Below the pieces are notes generated by a model, which ran no database searches, was not told where the DNA came from, and saw nothing but the letters and a program-made list of their open reading frames with translations. From Streptomyces sp. 71268 (GTDB taxonomy: Bacteria > Actinomycetota > Actinomycetes > Streptomycetales > Streptomycetaceae), in NCBI RefSeq assembly GCF_029392895.1, contig NZ_CP114200.1, positions 2,697,001 to 2,761,000 of the forward strand: a stretch of DNA of 64,000 bases, in the 5' to 3' direction. Below are positions 42,702-52,367 of the stretch, piece by piece. A program made the position numbers and the translations under genes. Each line of letters starts with the position of its first letter. Within the stretch, counting starts at the first letter, position 1.

Positions 42702-44174
42702 GTGAGTGACACCCCATTTGGATTTGGCCTTCCGCCGGAGGAGCCGGAGGACGGCGACGACGGCAAGAAGAAGGACAGCCAGGGCGGTGGCCCGGGACCC
42801 GCGAATCCGTTCGGCTTCGGCGGGGGCAGCGGCGCGGACAACCCGTTCGCCGCGATGTTCGGTTCGCTGAACCCGAACGACCTGGGCGCCGCCTTCCAGC
42901 AGCTCGGCCAGATGCTCTCGTACGAGGGCGGCCCGGTGAACTGGGACATGGCCAAGGACATCGCCCGGCAGACCGTGGCGCAGGGCGGCGCGGCCGGGCA
43001 GGGCGAGGGCCAGAGCAAGGACGTGAGCGTCGGCCCCAAGGAGCGGGCGGCGGTCGAGGAGGCCGTGCGCCTGGCGGACCTGTGGCTGGACGGCGTCACC
43101 TCGTTGCCGTCGGGCGCGGCGTCGGCGGTGGCCTGGAGCCGGGCCGAGTGGGTCGAGGCGACCCTGCCGGTCTGGAAGGACCTGGTGGACCCGGTCGCCG
43201 AGCAGGTCGGCTCGGCGATGGGCAACGTGCTGCCGGAGGAGATGCAGGCCATGGCCGGGCCGCTGCTCGGCATGATGCGCTCCATGGGCGGGGCGATGTT
43301 CGGCACCCAGATCGGCCAGGCCCTCGGCGTGCTCGCCGGCGAGGTCGTCGGCTCCACCGACGTCGGGCTGCCGCTCGGCCCCGCGGGCAAGGCGGCCCTG
43401 CTGCCGACCAACGTCGAGGCGTTCGGCGCGGGCCTTGGCGTACGGCAGGAGGAGGTGCGGCTCTACCTGGCGCTGCGCGAGGCGGCGCACCAGCGCCTCT
43501 TCGCCCACGTGCCGTGGCTGCGCTCGCACCTGTTCGGCGCGGTCGAGGGGTACGCGCGGGGCATCAAGGTGGACACCGCCAAGCTGGAGGACGCGGTCGG
43601 GCAGCTCGACCCGACCCACCCCGAGCAGCTTCAGGAGGCGCTCCAGCAGGGCATGTTCCAGCCCGAGGACACGCCGGAGCAGAAGGCGGCGCTGGCCCGG
43701 CTGGAGACCGCGTTGGCGCTGGTCGAGGGCTGGGTGGACGCGGTCGTGCACGCCGCCGCCGCGCCGCACCTGCCGTCCGCCGACGCGCTGCGCGAGACGC
43801 TGCGCCGCCGCCGCGCCAGCGGTGGGCCGGCCGAGCAAACCTTCGCCACGCTGATCGGCCTGGAGCTGCGGCCCCGGCGGCTGCGGGACGCGGCCCGGCT
43901 GTGGGCCTCGCTCACCGACGCCCGCGGCCTGGACGGCCGGGACGCGCTGTGGGAGCACCCGGACATGCTGCCCACCGCCGCCGACCTGGACGACCCGGAC
44001 GGGTTCGTCCACCGCGAGCAGCTCGACTTCTCCGAGCTGGACAAGATGCTCGGCGAGGCGGCGAGCGGCCCGAACCTCAGCAAGGGCGACGCGGCCCCCG
44101 ACGACCCGGCCACCGACCAGCGAGATGGCGAGCAGGGCGACGAGGGCGACGCCGGCGGCGAGCGCGGCCGGTGA
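42702..44174 (+). CDS. DUF2342 zinc-dependent metalloprotease-like protein
   Basis: A 490-aa actinobacterial 'putative hydrolase' of the zincin_2/DUF2342 family (near Rv3195). The N-terminus is Gly/Pro/Phe-rich with GFGL and PFGFGGG motifs. The conserved core begins at about residue 80 (VNWDMAKDIARQTV). The metal-binding-like helix is LREAAHQRLFAHVPWLRSHL near residue 260, a variant of HExxH in which EAAH precedes the second His position. EGWVDAVVHAAAA downstream supplies another acidic/His pair. The C-terminal 40 residues are acidic. Whether it is proteolytically active is unproven. Its stop overlaps the start of the NUDIX gene (GTGA). Confidence 0.83.
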   Translation: MSDTPFGFGLPPEEPEDGDDGKKKDSQGGGPGPANPFGFGGGSGADNPFAAMFGSLNPNDLGAAFQQLGQMLSYEGGPVNWDMAKDIARQTVAQGGAAGQGEGQSKDVSVGPKERAAVEEAVRLADLWLDGVTSLPSGAASAVAWSRAEWVEATLPVWKDLVDPVAEQVGSAMGNVLPEEMQAMAGPLLGMMRSMGGAMFGTQIGQALGVLAGEVVGSTDVGLPLGPAGKAALLPTNVEAFGAGLGVRQEEVRLYLALREAAHQRLFAHVPWLRSHLFGAVEGYARGIKVDTAKLEDAVGQLDPTHPEQLQEALQQGMFQPEDTPEQKAALARLETALALVEGWVDAVVHAAAAPHLPSADALRETLRRRRASGGPAEQTFATLIGLELRPRRLRDAARLWASLTDARGLDGRDALWEHPDMLPTAADLDDPDGFVHREQLDFSELDKMLGEAASGPNLSKGDAAPDDPATDQRDGEQGDEGDAGGERGR

Positions 44175-44710
44175 CGGCGCCGACGACGCTGCACGCGGCG
44201 GCCACCCGCGCGCTGCGCGAGTGGCCGGCGCCCGACGGGGAGCAGGAGCGGCTGCGGACGGCGTACGCGGAGCACCTGGCCGCGCACCCGGACGGGATGT
44301 GGAAGGCGTGCCGGGACGGGCACCTGACGGCCAGTGCCCTGGTCATCGACCCGGCCGGGGGGCGGGTGCTGCTCACGCTCCACCGCAAGCTGCGGATGTG
44401 GCTCCAGATGGGCGGCCACTGTGAGCCGCGGGACGCCACCCTCGCGGAGGCGGCCCTGCGCGAGGCGACCGAGGAGTCCGGCATCGCCGGGCTGACCCTG
44501 CTGCCGGGCGGCCCGGTGCGCCTGGACAAGCACCACACGCCGTGCGCCTGGCACCTGGACGTGCAGTACGCGGCGCTGGCGCCCGCCGACGCGCGGGCCA
44601 CGGTGAGCGAGGAGTCTCTCGACGTGCGCTGGTTCGACTACGACCAGGTGGCCGCGGTGGCCGACGACTCGGTGGTACGTCTGGTGGAGCGCACCCGCGC
44701 ACTGCTGTGA
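44171..44710 (+). CDS. NUDIX hydrolase
   Basis: A 179-aa pyrophosphohydrolase of unknown nucleotide specificity. GTG 44171 overlaps the DUF2342 stop by 4 nt, indicating translational coupling. The Nudix box reads MGGHCEP followed by EAALREATEESGI (REATEE core, magnesium ligands). The N-terminal helix (AAATRALREWPAPDGEQERL) is typical of a Streptomyces subgroup. Stand-alone, cytosolic. Confidence 0.87.
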   Translation: MTAPTTLHAAATRALREWPAPDGEQERLRTAYAEHLAAHPDGMWKACRDGHLTASALVIDPAGGRVLLTLHRKLRMWLQMGGHCEPRDATLAEAALREATEESGIAGLTLLPGGPVRLDKHHTPCAWHLDVQYAALAPADARATVSEESLDVRWFDYDQVAAVADDSVVRLVERTRALL

Positions 44711-44880
44711 GCGACGGCGCGCGCCCCGGGGCACGACGGCCCGGGCCGGGGCGCGGCCGTACGCCGGTTGATGAGGTCGAGGCGCGCGGGGGGCCTGACC
44801 CGGCCGTCGCGCGCCCGCTGCCCGCGCTGACGCGCGACCGGCCGCGACACGACACCCGCCCGGCCCCCTGAGCAGCGGAC

Positions 44881-44919
44881 GAGGCGAGCCGGCGGCGCGG
44901 CGCCGGGCCGGCTCGCCTC
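44881..44919. terminator. Bidirectional terminator between the NUDIX and AIM24 genes
   Basis: A 13-bp perfect stem (44881-44893 with 44907-44919). The 13-nt loop is itself GC-palindromic. Confidence 0.7.
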
Positions 44920-44934
44920 GGGGGGCGCCTGGGG

Positions 44935-45699
44935 TCAGCGGTTGTTCGACCAGACGTTGCCCTGGTTCTGGCCGCGCGCCCCCTGCTGACCCATGCCGAA
45001 CTGGGCCGCGGCGCCCTGCCCCACCACCGCGTTCTGCGGCGGCAGCAACTCGCTGGGCTGGACGAGGGCGAACCCCTGGCCGAGGAAGCTGAGTTCCCAG
45101 CCCTCGCCGGTGTTGCCCCGGCGTCGCCACACACCCGACGAGTGGGTCTGCGCCTGCATCTGGACCCGCAGCGAGCTGGACCAGGCCACGATGGCGTCGG
45201 CGTCGGCGTTGACGTACTTGTCCGGCGTCACCTGGAGCACCAGCGGCTGTCCCGAGGTCATGAGCGCGACCTTGCCCTGGCCCGAGATGTTGAGGTTGTA
45301 CTTGCCCGAGCCGGAGACGCCGAACTGGCTGTCCACCGCGATGGTCTCCCAGTGCAGCCCCGAGTCGAGCGCGAGGACGTACGCGCTGTCCACCGTGAGC
45401 CCCTCGTGGTCGACGTCCACCACGTGCACGTACTGCGCGAGGTTGGCGAAGTAGACGACTCCCTGTCCCGAGCAGCGCATCAGGTCGAGGCCCTCGCCGG
45501 TCTGGGCGCGCGAGCGGCGCTGGCCCGGCGTCTGGTACTCGCCGTCGAACTCGATGAGCCCCTGGTAGGCGACCATCGAACCCTTGCGGGCGAGGACGTC
45601 GTCGTGGCCGGTCAGGGAGACCCGCAGCAGTTGCGGGTTCTGCATCGCGTAGCGGTCCTGCGACTGGGACTCGGTGTGGCCGAAGAGCGGACTCTGCAT
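44935..45699 (-). CDS. AIM24-family protein (third of three)
   Basis: A 254-aa AIM24/TraB-like beta-barrel protein, cytosolic. ATG 45699 (MQSPLFGHTESQSQ) follows a GGGGGAAGAAGAC ribosome site. The conserved pattern is VLARKGSMVAYQGLIEFDG, LMRCSGQGVVYFANLAQYVH, LNISGQGKVALMTSGQPLVL and ELSFLGQGFALVQPSELLPP. The C-terminus is Gln/Gly-rich. AIM24 homologues are linked to mitochondrial inner-membrane organisation in yeast, with no defined bacterial role. It lies 13 nt downstream of the second AIM24 gene. Confidence 0.86.
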   Translation of the reverse strand: MQSPLFGHTESQSQDRYAMQNPQLLRVSLTGHDDVLARKGSMVAYQGLIEFDGEYQTPGQRRSRAQTGEGLDLMRCSGQGVVYFANLAQYVHVVDVDHEGLTVDSAYVLALDSGLHWETIAVDSQFGVSGSGKYNLNISGQGKVALMTSGQPLVLQVTPDKYVNADADAIVAWSSSLRVQMQAQTHSSGVWRRRGNTGEGWELSFLGQGFALVQPSELLPPQNAVVGQGAAAQFGMGQQGARGQNQGNVWSNNR

Positions 45700-45712
45700 G
45701 TCTTCTTCCCCC

Positions 45713-46396
45713 TCAGCCCCGCGCCCGGAGCCGGTCAGTGCTGTCCTCGCTGGGCTGGACCACGACGAAGCCCTGGCCGGAGAAGCCGAGCTGGTACGCC
45801 TCGCCACTGCCCCGGCCGATCATCGAGGACGCCTTGAAGCTGCGCTTCCCCTTCATCTTGAGGTTGGTCGACCAGGCGACCAGGGCGTCCGGGTCGACGT
45901 ACGTCTCGTCCTCACCACGCCCGCAGTCCACCACGATCGGCGTACCGCGCGAGGTCAGGGCGACCCAACCGGTACCTGAGATGCCGACGTTGAACAGGCC
46001 CTGACCCGCGAACTTGGCCATGCCCTTGACGCGCTGCACACCCCACTGGAGATGCGCGTCGAAGGCGAGCAGGTTGGTGCCGTTGACCGAGAGCGAGTCG
46101 CCGGCCAGGTTGACGCAGACGACGTCGGCGCCGTAGTCGGCGAGGTAGAGGAGCCCGTCGCCGCTGCACTTCATCAGCGGCGCGCCCTCGCCGGTCAGCC
46201 ACTGGGAGGCCATCTGGCGCACGGCGGGCGGGTTCGGCTCGTACTGGACGAAGCCCTCGTAGGCCACCATCGAGCCGGTGCGGGCGAACAGGTCCTGGCC
46301 GCTTTGCATGGCGACCTTGAGCATGCTGCTGCCGTGGTTCTCCATCCGCGCGGTGACGGGGGTCGGGGCGTAGCCCGAGAGCAGTTGCTGGTTCAT
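45713..46396 (-). CDS. AIM24-family protein (second of three)
   Basis: A 227-aa paralogue starting at ATG 46396 (MNQQLLSGYAPTPV), 11 nt after the first gene's stop. Same domain pattern: LFARTGSMVAYEGFVQYEP, LMKCSGDGLLYLADYGADVV, FNVGISGTGWVALTSRGTPI and QLGFSGQGFVVVQPSED. It lacks linkers and extra domains. Confidence 0.86.
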   Translation of the reverse strand: MNQQLLSGYAPTPVTARMENHGSSMLKVAMQSGQDLFARTGSMVAYEGFVQYEPNPPAVRQMASQWLTGEGAPLMKCSGDGLLYLADYGADVVCVNLAGDSLSVNGTNLLAFDAHLQWGVQRVKGMAKFAGQGLFNVGISGTGWVALTSRGTPIVVDCGRGEDETYVDPDALVAWSTNLKMKGKRSFKASSMIGRGSGEAYQLGFSGQGFVVVQPSEDSTDRLRARG

Positions 46397-46407
46397 GACG
46401 GGCTCCC

Positions 46408-48213
46408 TCAGACCTCGTAGGGCTGGACGACGATGAAGTTGCCGGGCGCGCCCCGGAACTGGAGGTTGACGGCCTCCCCGCTGTGGCCGGGGAAGGCGTT
46501 GCGGCGCAGCCGCACCTGGCTGGAGATGATCACCTGCGCGGCGGCCGACCAGGCGACGATGGCGTTGCTGTCGGCGAACGTGGTGGGCGTGACGGGAAGC
46601 ACCACGGGCGTGCCCTGGGTCTTGACGATCACGGTCCCGGTGCCCTGGAACTGCATGGTGAACAGGGCGCCGCCGGGGATGCCGTGCCCTTCGATGCGGC
46701 GGACCTCGTGCTGGAGCGACTCGTCGAAGGCGAGCACGTTCTCGGCGGAGACGCAGATCGCGTCACCCTGGAGCTCGATGGGGTGCACCTCGGCCGCGTT
46801 CTCCGCGAAGAACACCTGGCCCTGCCCGGTGCAGCGCATGAGCTGCATCTCCTGGCCGGTCGCGTTGCCGACGACGCGGCCCCGGAACCCGGCGCCCTTG
46901 TAGCTGAAGTCGACCTTGCCCTGGTACAGCACCATCGTGCCCTGCTTGGCGAGCACGGGCTGCCCACCGATGCCGAGGTCGACCCGGACCAGGCGGGGGT
47001 TCTGCGGCGTCCAGCGCTGACCGGTCGGCGCCTCGCGGTACTTGGCGAGCGCGGCCTGCACGCCGGCGCCCGCCGGACCACCGGGCGCGCCGCCCTGTCC
47101 CGGGTAACCCTGCGGCTGGCCCGGCTGTGGCTGCTGCCCCGGGTAGCCCTGCGGCTGACCCGGCTGCGGCTGCCCGTACGGAGCGGGCGCGGGCTGCCCC
47201 GGGTAGCCCTGGACGCCGGGCTGACCGGGTCCCGCCTGGCCGGGGAAGGGCGCCGGCTGGCCCTGCGGCTGACCGTACGGGGCCTGCGGCGGCGCGGGCT
47301 GGCCCGGCGCGAACTGCCCGGGCGCGCCCTGACCAGCGCCCGGCGTGCCGTACGGCGCCGGCTGGCCGGGGTAGCCCGGCGGCGGGGCGGGCTGGGCCGG
47401 GGGCGGCACGGGGCCGCCGGGGGGAGTGAGGGGCGCGACCACGGTCGGGGCCGAGTGCATCGGCGCCTGCGGCTGCGCGGGGGCCGACGGCTGCGGGGCG
47501 GGGGCCTGCGGCTGGGGCGCCGGGGGTTGGGGCGCGGGGGCCTGCGACGGGCTGGCGGCGGGTGCGCCGAAGCTGGGCGCGGGGGCGGGCAGGGGTGCGG
47601 GTGCGGCGGAGGCTGCCTGGCCGCCGGGGGGCGCGAAGCCGGGGGCGGCGCCCTGCGCCGGCGCGGGCGCCGGGGCGGGCTCCTCCTCCGCGACCTCGCC
47701 GCCGAAGTTCTTGAGCAGCGCTTCGAGCCCGCCGTCGAAGCCCTGGCCGACGGCGGCGAACCGCCAGACGTCCTTGAGGTAGAAGTCGCCGAGCATCACC
47801 GCCCGCTCGGTGCTGAACTCCGCGCCGGTGAACGCGTACCGCGCGACCTCCTCGCCACCGGCGACGATGCGGATGTACCCGGGCCCGACCTGCGACATCT
47901 GCCCGGCACCGTCGATGGTCGCGGTGAACGACAGCTTCTGGATGTGCGACGGGATGCTGTCGAGCGTCACCCGGAAGGACTCGGTGTCCCCGGCCTGCGC
48001 GCCGAGCTGCTGGATCGCCTCCTCGGGCGACTTGGGCTGGTTGAAGAAGATGAAGTAACGGTCGTCGGAGAGTCGCTCATCGCCGTCGAGGCCGAAGCAA
48101 CTGATGTCGAAGGACAGCCCGGGTCCGGCGATCTGCACGCCGACGTACAGGTCCCTCCCCGCCGTCAGATCGCTGATCTTGGCCTTGTGGCCGCGCTGGA
48201 ATTCCCTGGCCAT
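46408..48213 (-). CDS. TerD-AIM24 fusion protein (first of three)
   Basis: A 601-aa two-domain protein. Residues 1-175 form a TerD (calcium-binding tellurium/stress protein) domain: [40 protein letters not shown], then [20 protein letters not shown]. About 200 residues of Pro/Ala/Gln/Gly-rich linker follow, with [14 protein letters not shown] repeats. The C-terminal AIM24 domain runs about residues 395-601, with [20 protein letters not shown] and ending [10 protein letters not shown]. It heads a compact three-gene operon of AIM24 proteins. The fusion links the Ter stress system to AIM24; function is unproven. Confidence 0.87.
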   Translation of the reverse strand: MAREFQRGHKAKISDLTAGRDLYVGVQIAGPGLSFDISCFGLDGDERLSDDRYFIFFNQPKSPEEAIQQLGAQAGDTESFRVTLDSIPSHIQKLSFTATIDGAGQMSQVGPGYIRIVAGGEEVARYAFTGAEFSTERAVMLGDFYLKDVWRFAAVGQGFDGGLEALLKNFGGEVAEEEPAPAPAPAQGAAPGFAPPGGQAASAAPAPLPAPAPSFGAPAASPSQAPAPQPPAPQPQAPAPQPSAPAQPQAPMHSAPTVVAPLTPPGGPVPPPAQPAPPPGYPGQPAPYGTPGAGQGAPGQFAPGQPAPPQAPYGQPQGQPAPFPGQAGPGQPGVQGYPGQPAPAPYGQPQPGQPQGYPGQQPQPGQPQGYPGQGGAPGGPAGAGVQAALAKYREAPTGQRWTPQNPRLVRVDLGIGGQPVLAKQGTMVLYQGKVDFSYKGAGFRGRVVGNATGQEMQLMRCTGQGQVFFAENAAEVHPIELQGDAICVSAENVLAFDESLQHEVRRIEGHGIPGGALFTMQFQGTGTVIVKTQGTPVVLPVTPTTFADSNAIVAWSAAAQVIISSQVRLRRNAFPGHSGEAVNLQFRGAPGNFIVVQPYEV

Positions 48214-48610
48214 ACGTAACGACCGTCCCCCATCCCGAAACCGTGAGTGCGTTGCGCGTCAGGCTAACCGCTGACGACACGGACGGGGGATACCGGGGCG
48301 ACCGGGCCCGCTGGGGCGCGACCTCCCTGCCGCGCGCCCCACGGCCACGGGGACATCCCCCAAAAACAGGGAGGAAGCCCCCGGGAACGGAGCGGCGACG
48401 CCCGTGTCCGGCGACAGTGACCCGAGAGACGAATCCCTCCGCCCTCGCGGTTCCCACCCGGCCGGTACCCGGGCGTTCCGAAGGGTGCGGCGTCACGGCC
48501 CGGCGGGACGCGCATCGGCCCCGGGCGGGCGAGCGACGGCCTTCGACCGGGACCTCACCGGGACGCCTCGGGGTGGAAGGAGGGAGCGCGCGATGGACGA
48601 CGGGGGCGCG
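48214..48610. other. Upstream region of the TerD-AIM24 operon
   Basis: A 397-bp gap holding the operon promoter. It includes an AT-containing patch near 48355-48375. No gene is supported. Confidence 0.55.
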
Positions 48611-49288
48611 CTACTCGCTGCGCGCTTCGGGCAGGTGCGGCAGCCGCCCCGCCGCGACGACGCCCTCCAGGTAGCCCCGCGCCCGTTCCGTACGGGGATA
48701 GGCGTCGAGGAGTCGCCAGAACGAGGGCCCGTGGCCGGGCACCAGGAGGTGGGCCAGCTCGTGCAACAGCACGTAGTCGAGCACGTACTCCGGCATGCCC
48801 TGCAACCGGTGCGAGAGTCGGATGCTGCCTTCGGCCGGGGTGCAGGACCCCCAGCGGGTGTTCTGGTTGGTGACCCAGCGCACCGTGTTCGGCGTGGCCC
48901 GCCCCGCCAGGTACTGCTCGGACAGGAGTTCCGCGCGGGCCGCCAGGTCGGCGTCGCCCAGCATCCGTTTGCTCTCCTGCGCGGCGAGCTTGTCGAGCAT
49001 CACGCCCACCCAGCGCTGCTCCTCCGCCTCCGACATGCGGGCCGGCAGCAACACGATGGTGCGATCGCCCTCGCGGTAGGCGGAGACCGTCCGGCGCCGC
49101 CGGCTGCTCCGCCTGATCTCGACGGCGCTCGCCTGCGGGTCGCGCCGCTGGGGGCCAGGAGGGAGGCGGTTGGCTCTGGGAACGCTCTGCAACGGGGTTT
49201 CCCCGGCGGCACTCCCCCAGCTCGCGCTGGAGGAACCCTCACCCGGGCGGGCTCTCGACGAAAAGCGAGGGGATGGGTCGGCGGGCAC
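48611..49288 (-). CDS. YgjP-like (DUF45) zinc metalloprotease
   Basis: A 225-aa cytosolic protein with the M48-like zinc motif LLHELAHLLVPGHGPSFW (HExxH plus His six residues on) and the family hallmark NQNTRWGSCTPAEGSIRLSH. The N-terminal 55 residues are Ser/Pro/Arg-rich and may reflect a late true start. GTG 49288 has GAGG close by; an internal start is possible. It is divergent from the ThiF-like gene by 236 nt. Physiological substrate unknown. Confidence 0.85.
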   Translation of the reverse strand: MPADPSPRFSSRARPGEGSSSASWGSAAGETPLQSVPRANRLPPGPQRRDPQASAVEIRRSSRRRRTVSAYREGDRTIVLLPARMSEAEEQRWVGVMLDKLAAQESKRMLGDADLAARAELLSEQYLAGRATPNTVRWVTNQNTRWGSCTPAEGSIRLSHRLQGMPEYVLDYVLLHELAHLLVPGHGPSFWRLLDAYPRTERARGYLEGVVAAGRLPHLPEARSE

Positions 49289-49524
49289 GCCTCGACGTTA
49301 CCCGCTAGCGGTACGCGAAGTCCCGCCCCGCACGCGGATGGCGATCGAACCACCCACCCGTCCGAGCAGCTTGTACGACTATCGCGGACCCCTGTGGATA
49401 ACTTCCGACGGCGACCGCACGGACTGTCCATGCTGGGTCCACGGAGATCACCACGGCGATCACACGACAAGACGCCCGGACACCCGTCCTGCCCGCCCGA
49501 AGGCCGAGAAAGAGGGGAACCACC

Positions 49525-50862
49525 ATGCGCTCCACGCACCCGACTCTGCCCCGCACCACCGCCTCGCGACCCGCGGCGACTCCGGGACGGCCGCCCCGGA
49601 GAAGGGTCGGGCCGAAAGCGGCCCCGCCCCCGACCCCGCCGTCGGGTTCGCGAGCGGGCCGGCCGGCGGCGGGGGACGCCGGCTGGTCGCCCTCCGACAT
49701 GGCGCCGCCCACCAGCGAGACGGTGGAGCTGCCCTCGCATCCGCGGCTCAAGCCTGCGCTGCGCCGGGCGTGGCGCACCCGGGACACGGTGCAGCTCGGC
49801 ATCGCCCGGGCCCATGCCGTGGTGGTCGGCCCGCTGGACACGGCGACCGCCAGCTTCATCGGCCTGCTCGACGGCACTCGGGGGCTGCCCCTGCTGCGCC
49901 AGGAGGCGCGGGCGATGGGCCTGCCGGAGGGACGGGCCGACGCCGTCGTGGCCCGCCTCGTCGCGGCCGGGGTGATCGACGACCCGTGGGCGAGCGAGGG
50001 CCCGGCCGCACTCGTCCGGGACGACCCGGGGGCGATGGAGCGCCTGCGGGCCGATCTCGCGGCCCTGTCGGTGCGCCACCCGGAGCCGGATGCCGGGCTG
50101 CGGCTGCTGGGGGCCAGGCGGGCCGCGCGCGTGCGGGTCCAAGGCGCCGGCCGCGTCGGGGCGGCGGTGGCGGCCCTGCTGTCGGCGTCCGGTGTCGGCC
50201 AGGTGGACGTGCAGGACGGCGGTTGCGTCGAGCCGTGGGACGTGCTGCCGGCGGGCACCGCACCGGACCAGGTCGGGGAGCGCCGGGACGCGGCGGCCCG
50301 CCGCCTGGTGCGGAGCGCGGCCCCCGCACGCCGCTCGCCGCGTGCCCCGACCGAGCCCCGTGGCCTGAGCCTGGTGGTGCTCGCCCCGCGCGACGGCCTG
50401 GGGGTGTACGCCCCGGAGCCGGACACCGCCGAGCCGCTGATCACCACGGGGACCCCGCATCTGTACGCCGGGGTGCTGGAGGGCACCGGGGTGGTCGGCC
50501 CCCTCGTGGTGCCGGGGGCGACCTGCTGCGCGGCGTGCATGGCCATCCGGCGCGCGGAGCGGGAGCCCGGCTGGCCCCGGCTGTTGGCCCAGTGGCAGTC
50601 GGGCCGTCGGGCGCCCGCCCCGGCCTGCGACGCGGCGCTGGCGACGACGGTGGCCGGGCTGGCCGCGGCGCAGGCCCTGGCCTTCCTCGACGGTGGGGCG
50701 CCGCCCAGCGTGGGGGCCCGGTTGGAGCTCACACTGCCGGGACTAGCCTGGGACCTGCGGCCCATCGCGCCGCACCCGGACTGCGCATGCGCCACGATGA
50801 CCGCTTCGGTTGCGGGATATTCATCGAACAGTGAAGGGTCGCAGGCGACAATGTCCGGGTAG
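49525..50862 (+). CDS. ThiF/E1-like adenylyltransferase-related protein (TOMM cyclodehydratase partner-like)
   Basis: A 445-aa protein. The N-terminal 60 residues are Pro/Arg-rich. Residues 70-190 resemble the winged-helix peptide-clamp region of azoline cyclodehydratase scaffolds (VELPSHPRLKPALRRAWRTR). An E1/ThiF-type Rossmann core follows with VQGAGRVGAAVAALLSASGV. C-terminal cysteines (ATCCAACMAIRR and CDAAL) suit a structural zinc. The adenylation Arg/Lys motif is not evident. No YcaO, precursor peptide or dehydrogenase is nearby, so it is an orphan. ATG 49525 follows GAGGGGAACCACC. Confidence 0.75.
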   Translation: MRSTHPTLPRTTASRPAATPGRPPRRRVGPKAAPPPTPPSGSRAGRPAAGDAGWSPSDMAPPTSETVELPSHPRLKPALRRAWRTRDTVQLGIARAHAVVVGPLDTATASFIGLLDGTRGLPLLRQEARAMGLPEGRADAVVARLVAAGVIDDPWASEGPAALVRDDPGAMERLRADLAALSVRHPEPDAGLRLLGARRAARVRVQGAGRVGAAVAALLSASGVGQVDVQDGGCVEPWDVLPAGTAPDQVGERRDAAARRLVRSAAPARRSPRAPTEPRGLSLVVLAPRDGLGVYAPEPDTAEPLITTGTPHLYAGVLEGTGVVGPLVVPGATCCAACMAIRRAEREPGWPRLLAQWQSGRRAPAPACDAALATTVAGLAAAQALAFLDGGAPPSVGARLELTLPGLAWDLRPIAPHPDCACATMTASVAGYSSNSEGSQATMSG

Positions 50863-50936
50863 ACCGGCGTCCGCTGGGTGGACGACGGGGGCCTGGGGTC
50901 CGCCCCGGGGGAACTCAGTTGGAGTTGGAGGGGCGC

Positions 50937-52367
50937 ATGTCTGATCTACCCCGCAAGGCGGTCACCCGCACCGCCAAGCTGGCCGCACTGCCACTGGGTT
51001 TCGCGGGCCGGGCCACCTGGGGCCTTGGCAAGCGCATCGGTGGCCGGCCGGCGGAGATCGTCGCACGAGAGTTGCAACAGCGCACGGCCGAGCAGTTGTT
51101 CAAGGTGCTCGGCGAGCTCAAGGGCGGCGCCATGAAGCTCGGACAGGCGATGTCGGTCTTCGAGTCCGCGCTCCCCGAGGAGATCGCCAAGCCGTACCGG
51201 GCCGCGCTGACCAAGCTCCAGGAAGCCGCGCCCCCGATGCCCACCCGCTCGGTGCACGCGGCGCTGGCGAGCCGGCTCGGGGACGACTGGCGCGACCTGT
51301 TCCTGGAGTTCGACGACAAGCCGGCCGCGGCCGCCTCCATCGGCCAGGTGCACCGGGCCATCTGGCACGACGGGCGCTCTGTCGCGGTCAAGGTGCAGTA
51401 CCCGGGCGCGGGCGAGGCGCTGCTCTCCGACCTCACCCAACTCGGCCGCCTCTCCCGGCTGCTCGGGCCCCTGGTGCCGGGCATCGAGGTCAAGCCGCTG
51501 ATCGCCGAGTTGCGCGACCGGGTGTCCGAGGAGCTGGACTACGAGCTGGAGGCCGAGGCCCAGCGCACCTACGCGGAGGAGTTCGAGGGCGACCCGGACT
51601 TCACCGTCCCCGGTGTGGTCCACCAGTCCGACCAGGTACTGATCACCGAGTGGATGGAGGGAATACCGCTCTCCGAGGTGATCGCGAACGGTACGCGGGA
51701 GCAGCGCGACCGGGCGGGGCAACTGTTGACCCTGTTCCTGTTCTCGGGCGTCGCGCGCACCGGGCTGCTCCACGCCGACCCGCACCCGGGCAACTTCCGC
51801 CTGGTCGTGGGTGACGCGGAGGACGGGCCGCCGGAGCTGTGGAAGCTGGGCGTCATGGACTTCGGCACGGTGGACCGGCTGCCCGACGGCCTGCCGCCGC
51901 ACATCGGCGTCACGCTGCGGATGCTGCTCGACGGCGAGGGCGACGAGGTGCAGGAGTTGCTGCGCGAGCAGGGGTTCATCAAGCCGGACCTCCAGCTCGA
52001 CTCTGAGGCGCTCATGGACTACCTGCTCCCGATCATCGAGCCGGCCCAGCAGGAGGAGTTCACGTTCACCCGGGAGTGGATACGGGGCCAGGCGACCACC
52101 CTGGCCGACCGCCGCTCGCCCGCCTACGACCTGGGCCGACAGCTCAACCTGCCGCCCTCCTACCTGCTGATCCACCGGGTGAGCATGAGCACCATCGGAG
52201 TGCTGTCCCAACTCGGCGCCACGGTGCGGATGCGGGACGAGATCGAGGCGTGGGTGCCCGGGTTCGCGGTCGCGGACGAGGCAGCCGAGGACGAGTCGGC
52301 GGTCCCGGCACCGGAGGACGCCCCGGCAGCGCTGGAGCACGACATCGCGGAGGAGACCTCGGCCTGA
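50937..52367 (+). CDS. ABC1/UbiB-family atypical kinase
   Basis: A 476-aa ABC1 atypical protein-kinase-like protein (near Rv3197, in the whiB7 neighbourhood of mycobacteria). The family-defining N-terminal extension LKGGAMKLGQAMSVFESALP (KxGQ, near residue 62) is intact, as are AAASIGQVHRA (replacement for the P-loop), VAVKVQYPG (Lys), ELDYELEAEAQ, LHADPHPGNFRL (catalytic loop) and MDFGTVDRLP (DFG). The known role of UbiB-type proteins is lipid or quinone metabolism; here possibly menaquinone or drug response. ATG 50937 follows GGAGGGGCGC. The C-terminus is acidic. Confidence 0.9.
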   Translation: MSDLPRKAVTRTAKLAALPLGFAGRATWGLGKRIGGRPAEIVARELQQRTAEQLFKVLGELKGGAMKLGQAMSVFESALPEEIAKPYRAALTKLQEAAPPMPTRSVHAALASRLGDDWRDLFLEFDDKPAAAASIGQVHRAIWHDGRSVAVKVQYPGAGEALLSDLTQLGRLSRLLGPLVPGIEVKPLIAELRDRVSEELDYELEAEAQRTYAEEFEGDPDFTVPGVVHQSDQVLITEWMEGIPLSEVIANGTREQRDRAGQLLTLFLFSGVARTGLLHADPHPGNFRLVVGDAEDGPPELWKLGVMDFGTVDRLPDGLPPHIGVTLRMLLDGEGDEVQELLREQGFIKPDLQLDSEALMDYLLPIIEPAQQEEFTFTREWIRGQATTLADRRSPAYDLGRQLNLPPSYLLIHRVSMSTIGVLSQLGATVRMRDEIEAWVPGFAVADEAAEDESAVPAPEDAPAALEHDIAEETSA

